Source: Alisma plantago-aquatica (taxonomy: Eukaryota; Streptophyta; Magnoliopsida; Alismatales; Alismataceae). From it: DNA of 64,000 nucleotides. The notes beneath the pieces were generated by a model. That model had not been told where the DNA came from. It did no database searches and saw nothing but the letters and a program-made list of their open reading frames with translations. Of this stretch, positions 60,074-64,000 are shown piece by piece. Location: contig OY856409.1 in NCBI GenBank assembly GCA_963693085.1, positions 243,650,558-243,714,557 on the forward strand, written 5' to 3'. The position numbers and the translations under genes are program-made. Within the stretch, counting starts at the first letter, position 1, and the number at the start of each line of letters is the position of its first letter.

Positions 60074-60085
60074 GGAATAGCCATA

Positions 60086-60165
60086 CACAGTGGGTTGTGC
60101 AAAATTTGAATTTATGCTAGTTGTAGGGTTGGGTGAGTGGGTACACAGTGTAGCCAAAGACTTTT
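60086..60165 (-). pseudogene. Copia integrase fragment at CACTA 2 junction
   Basis: Minus-strand reading KVFGYTVYPLTQPYN followed by HKFKF matches the copia motif KVFGCxCFPxLRPYNxHKFxF that precedes CVFLGY. It ends at about 60165, where CACTA 2 starts. Confidence 0.72.
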
Positions 60166-60610
60166 AACGTCACATTTAGAAACGTCGGTTATTACCTAAA
60201 ACTGACACCTAAACCCTACAACGTCGGCTAATTACAGAGACTGACATCTATATTTGAAGACCGGCCAAACACGGATATCACTTTTTATTAAGAGTCGGCT
60301 CCCTAAGATGAATCGATGCCTAAAATAGCCCGCCAAATCCAAATTTTTGAGCAAAAAAAAATTACCCTCAAAGTTTCACATACGACGCCAGTTTTGTACC
60401 TAATAACCGACACCTAAAGATGAAAAAAATTACCAACAAAGTCGTCGGTTTTTGTGGAAAAACCGACGCTAATAAGGTTTCGCGCACCATCCCCGCGAAA
60501 TTTTTTAGGGTTAAGATTGTCCAATGGAAGCCGGTTTTTTCTGGCAACCGACACAGATGTATATTAGGTGTCGGTTTCTTAGATAACCGATGCCTTTGTC
60601 AACTTAATAG
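60166..60610. repeat. Left subterminal repeats of CACTA 2
   Basis: ACGTCGGTTATT, AACTGACACCTAAA, AACCGACGCTAAT, GCCGGTTTTTTCTGGCAACC and GTGTCGGTTTCTTAG copies in both orientations, homologous to 21500-21960. Confidence 0.78.
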
Positions 60611-61743
60611 TCCCCGTGAGAAACAGACTCTTCCCCATTCATCTTTGTTTCATCGTGAGAAATAGACCCTTCTGCCGCTCCAGACGCCGATGGTCATCCA
60701 ACCTGCTCCCTCCTCCTTGTGTGCCGCCGCCGCCCTTCTCCCAACTCACCGCCGTCGGCCGCCGTTCTCCCTACCGCCGCCGCCAGTTCAGGAGCTCATC
60801 AGCTTTCTGCCTACTCCAGAGCTCACCACCTGCTCCAGAGCTCGCTAGCCTTCTACCTGCTCCAGAGATCGCCACTCATTGGATTCCTGGTCCAAATCTC
60901 ACCGCCTACTGCCTGCTCACCGCCACACTTCTCCCTCCTCCTTGCTCGCTCACTGGCTGCCTGCTCACTGCTCTTCCATGCTCGCTTGCCCGCTCGGCCT
61001 TCCCGTTCGACTTCCACGTGCACCCATCTGTCTCGCCCTCTCTCCCTGCTCCAGAGCAAGACGCCGGACTCGGCTCAAACAGAGGTAAACATCCCCAAAA
61101 ACCCTCTTTCTCACCCTCTCTCCCAGCTCCAGAGCAAGACACTCTGATTTTTATTTACTTAAATACTGATTTGTATTTACTTATCTACTCATTCATTCAT
61201 CTAATGATTTTTTATTCATCACATTACTTAAATTTAGGGATTTATATTTATTCATCTACTTTTTAAAATTATTTAATCATCTCTTGATTTATATTTGTTT
61301 ATCAACTGAGATGTACTTTTTTATCTGTTGCTTTGTATTTGTTTATCTACTGATTATATTTATTTATCTAATGTTTTGAGTTTACTTATTTAGATGTTTC
61401 TATTATAAATCAACCTAGGATATGAATATATCTTGTTCTTGCATATATTTGTGCTTCTAATCCTCATGCTTGACCTAATTCAGTAAACCCTAGGAATTGA
61501 TAGTATAAATACATCTAAACATTCATAAGATATTAATGTGTCATGGTCTCTCTTCCTAATACATTGATTAATTTAGGAAGCATTGATATGTTGTTATCGC
61601 TGTCCACAAGTGTTTTTATAAGAAAATTGTGTGTTGAATGGGGTTGTGAACAAGGAACTGGTGTTGTATTTGTTGGCTTAGAAACCTGTCCAAGATTTAC
61701 TCATTAGGAGTAAATCTTGGATAGTACCCGGTTTGGGACTGTT
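60611..61743 (+). other. Leader region of CACTA 2
   Basis: C-rich to about 61140, with repeated CCTGCTCCAGAG-type motifs, then AT-rich. Several frames are open (up to 216 residues at 60616-61266), but all give low-complexity Pro/Ser/Leu-rich sequence. The corresponding stretch of CACTA 1 is equally C-rich but not colinear in protein, so I do not call a gene. Confidence 0.5.
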
Positions 61744-61933
61744 CTTGAAAACCTAATCTCACTTAGGATGTAAGTGTATAATGTGTATTGGGTTTTCAAG
61801 AAAATTTCAGCAGCATTTCCCCGTTTATTCTCTAAGTACATATGTACTTGGAGAATAGCGGGGAAATGTTTCCGAAATTTTCTTGAAAACCCAATACACA
61901 TTATACACTTACTAGTGATTTTAGGTGTTCAAG
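61744..61933. repeat. Long fold-back in CACTA 2
   Basis: CTTGAAAACCTAATCTCACT ... centre GTACATATGTAC ... TTTTAGGTGTTCAAG. Arms of ~95 bases, near-identical to 22774-22963. Both lie shortly before the transposase start. Confidence 0.85.
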
Positions 61934-62076
61934 AATGGGATAGGTGCTACACATTTATTATATATAAGAATGAAATCACATGTATAAACCCTGAAGTTTT
62001 AACCATAAACTCTAATATGTTTACCCAACACCCTAATCTTGTTGTAATATATACTTATTTTCTCTTTGATCATAGA

Positions 62077-64000
62077 ATGGATAGATCATGGATGTCCATT
62101 CACAATCGCTGCACCCTAGAGTTTATTTATGGTCTTGATCAGTTTATTAGATTTGTCGAGGAACATAGGAAACAACCTGGAGATAGGTTCTACTGTCCAT
62201 GTAGGCATTGCGGTAACAACTTGAAAGTTAGTACTGGTGACGAAATCAGAAGTCATGTCATGCGCAACGGGATTGTACAAGCCTATACATAATGGCACTG
62301 GCATGGAGAGATTTCATACCTGAAACCATTGGATGTCGATAGTAGTGCTTGTGTGGAAGAAGAAATTGCCTCCGATGATGTAGATGTGAATGAACCAGTT
62401 CCAGTAGACATCGTTGATGCGATGTTGGATAGTTGTGGGGTAGAGCACACCGATCCACCTCCTATTTTTAGAAACATTGTGCATGATGTTGAGATACCGT
62501 TATACACGGGTTGTAAGTTTACAAAGCTTAGTGTTGTGTTGAGATTGTATAAACTGAAAGCTAACAATCGATGGAGCGACAAAAGCTTCATGTCATTGTT
62601 GTCTTTGTTGAAAGAAATTCTTCCTGAAGGAAACGAGCTTCCGATCTCAACATACCGGTTAAAGAAATTGTTGTGCCCAATGGGAATGGAGGCCAAGAAG
62701 ATACACACATGAAAGAATGATTGTGTATTATTTCAAAAGGACTGTGTATTTGATAGATTTTCTGAAATGTGGTGCGTCAAGATATAAATTGACGACTTTG
62801 GGGGAGTCCAAAACTGGTTCTCCGGCCAAGGTGATGTGGTATCTACCTATAATACCACAATTTCAACGCTTGTTTGCCAATCCTATATATGTGAAGAATT
62901 TGAGGTGGCATGTAGATGTTAAGAAAAATAATGATGGGATCCTACGACGTGCGTCTGATTCCCCACAGTGGAAGAAGATTGATTTATTATACCCTGAATT
63001 CGGTGAAGAGGACAGGAATATAAGACTTGGGATTTGTACAGATGGGATGAATCCGTACGGGACATTGAGCAGCCAACATAGCACTGGGCCAGTTATGTTT
63101 GTTATATACAATCTTCCTCCCTGGTTGTGTATAAAAGATAAGTATGTTATGTTATCATCTTTTATATCGGGACCTAAATAACCTGGAAATGATATAGACG
63201 TTTATCTTGAACCTATGATTTATGACTTGAAGAAGCTCTGGGGTGAAGGTGTGATGACCTATGATGCTTCACGAAGAGAGACATTTTGTTTGCACGCTAT
63301 GTTGTTTTGCACTGTGAATGACTTTCCAGCATATGGGAATTTGTCTGGATATAGTGTCAAAGGATCTAAAGTGTATCCTATATGTGAAGAGAACACTGAT
63401 TCAATACGACTAAAACACGGTGGCAAGACTGTATATCTTTCTCATCGAAGGTTTCTTCCAAAATTTCATCTGTATCGTAGGTTGCGCAAAGCATTCAATG
63501 GAGGGAATGAGGAACGTAGTGCACCTAAACCTATATCAGGGGAGGATGTTTATGAAAGAGTGAAAGACATCACCAATGAATTTGGTAAGAGATCATAATG
63601 TATGGTGGCCACAAGGAGTGACAAGTCTTTATTCAAGAAGAAGTTGATATTTTGGGATCTTCCTTATTGGAGTTCTTTGACATTCAGGCATTGTATCGAT
63701 GTCATGCACATTGAGAAAAATGTATGTGATAGTGTCATCGATACTCTGTTGAATATACCAGGTAAGACTAAAGATGGGATAAAATCCAGAATGGACATAT
63801 GTGAAATGGGAATAAGGACAGAATTAACAGAAGTAGTTAGTAGCGATCGGAGAACATACTTACCTCCTGCTTGTTACATGTTGTCTAGAAAGGAGAAGAA
63901 AGCATTTTGTGAATGCTTGGTAAAAGTTAAGGTGCCACAGGGTTACTCATCCAACATCTGTACATTGGTATCAATGAAAGCTCTGAAGTTGATAGGTCTT
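62077..64000 (+). pseudogene. CACTA TNP2-type transposase, 3' end outside window
   Basis: Opens with the transposase-associated domain (GLDQFIRFVEEHRKQ, CPCRHCGNN), then the TNP2 body: RWSDKSFMSLLSLLKEILPEG, LKKLLCPMGMEAKKIH, CGASRYKL, GICTDGMNPYGTLSSQHST with a probable catalytic Asp, YNLPPWLC, DIDVYLEPMIYDLKKLW, NDFPAYGNLSGYSVKG, and CIDVMHIEKNVCDSVIDTLLN near 63690. It continues open to the window end. In-frame stops at 62290, 62710, 63179 and 63596 and a frameshift near 62762 make it a pseudogene here, although motifs are well kept. This is the enzyme that would cut and join CACTA ends. Confidence 0.92.

Larger units (their letters stand above)
39400..60165 (-). mobile_element. Ty1/copia element in pieces (minus), overall span
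   Basis: Pieces of one copia polyprotein occur in the right order on the minus strand: integrase C-terminus (60165-59250), reverse transcriptase (51115-50155), RNase H (40302-39690), polypurine tract and 3' LTR (to 39400). The gaps are filled by later insertions: CACTA 2 at the right edge, a SINE-like insert, a Mutator-like element and element 3. Gag, protease and the 5' LTR would lie right of the window. All coding parts are decayed. Confidence 0.85.
60166..64000 (+). mobile_element. CACTA element 2, left part
   Basis: Same family as CACTA 1: subterminal AACGTCGGTTATTACC / AACTGACACC / GGTGTCGGTTTCTTAG motifs (60166-60600), a C-rich leader, the same fold-back (61744-61933), and the same transposase start (62077). 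It runs past the window end. The copia reading reaches ~60165, yet no CACTA terminal repeat is visible at the junction, so ~25 bases of the left end seem lost or too diverged. Confidence 0.88.

Noticed and set aside
60616..61266. 216 aa ORF, Pro/Leu/Ser-rich
   Set aside because: Same leader region in CACTA 2; low complexity, not colinear with CACTA 1.

Overview
The window looks like nuclear, transposon-packed plant DNA. It is AT-rich, lacks long intact genes, and nearly every stretch I can identify is a layer of nested transposable elements: long-LTR Ty3/gypsy-type elements primed by initiator tRNA-Met, copia pol fragments, two CACTA (En/Spm) elements, a Mutator-like element and a SINE-like insert. 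GT-AG introns in the transposon genes also fit a plant. I cannot name the species. I see no ordinary host gene with confidence, and no rRNA or functional tRNA gene.

Block A (1-28800) is a nest built on an old, pol-less LTR element (element 2). Its 5' LTR is cut on the left by a young element with 5.1-kb LTRs (element 1: internal region 2371-4559, 3' LTR 4560-9702, 5' LTR running off the left edge), then continues at 9703-12185. After a PBS and a non-coding interior of about 0.86 kb, its 3' LTR starts at 13043 and ends at 28800. That LTR is interrupted by a 3-kb unidentified insert (15206-18165) and by a minus-strand solo LTR (19908-28426). The solo LTR in turn is split by a 6.6-kb CACTA element (21488-28093) with a GTG target duplication. 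This CACTA has lost almost all of its main transposase but keeps a many-exon gene with a plant transposase domain and a Ulp1-type cysteine protease.

Block B (28801-39399) holds a divergent copia-type LTR, a Ty3/gypsy integrase C-terminus, a tandem duplication, two weak unidentified ORF clusters, a large AT/GT microsatellite and long stretches where I see nothing.

Block C (39400-64000) is a nest built on a minus-strand Ty1/copia element. From right to left its pieces are integrase (60165-59250), reverse transcriptase (51115-50155), RNase H (40302-39690) and 3' LTR (39672-39400). It is split by element 3, a pol-less LTR element (40303-50149, target duplication CACAC, itself hit by a copia solo LTR); by an 8.1-kb Mutator-like element (51116-59246) carrying a mudrA-type transposase and a plant-mobile-domain gene; by a SINE-like insert; and by a second CACTA element (60166 to the window end) with a decayed TNP2 transposase.

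Most coding regions carry stops or frameshifts. The only sizeable open transposon ORF is the gag remnant of element 1. The three pol-less LTR families share the same primer site and the same box before the 3' LTR, so they were probably mobilised in trans by related full-length gypsy elements.
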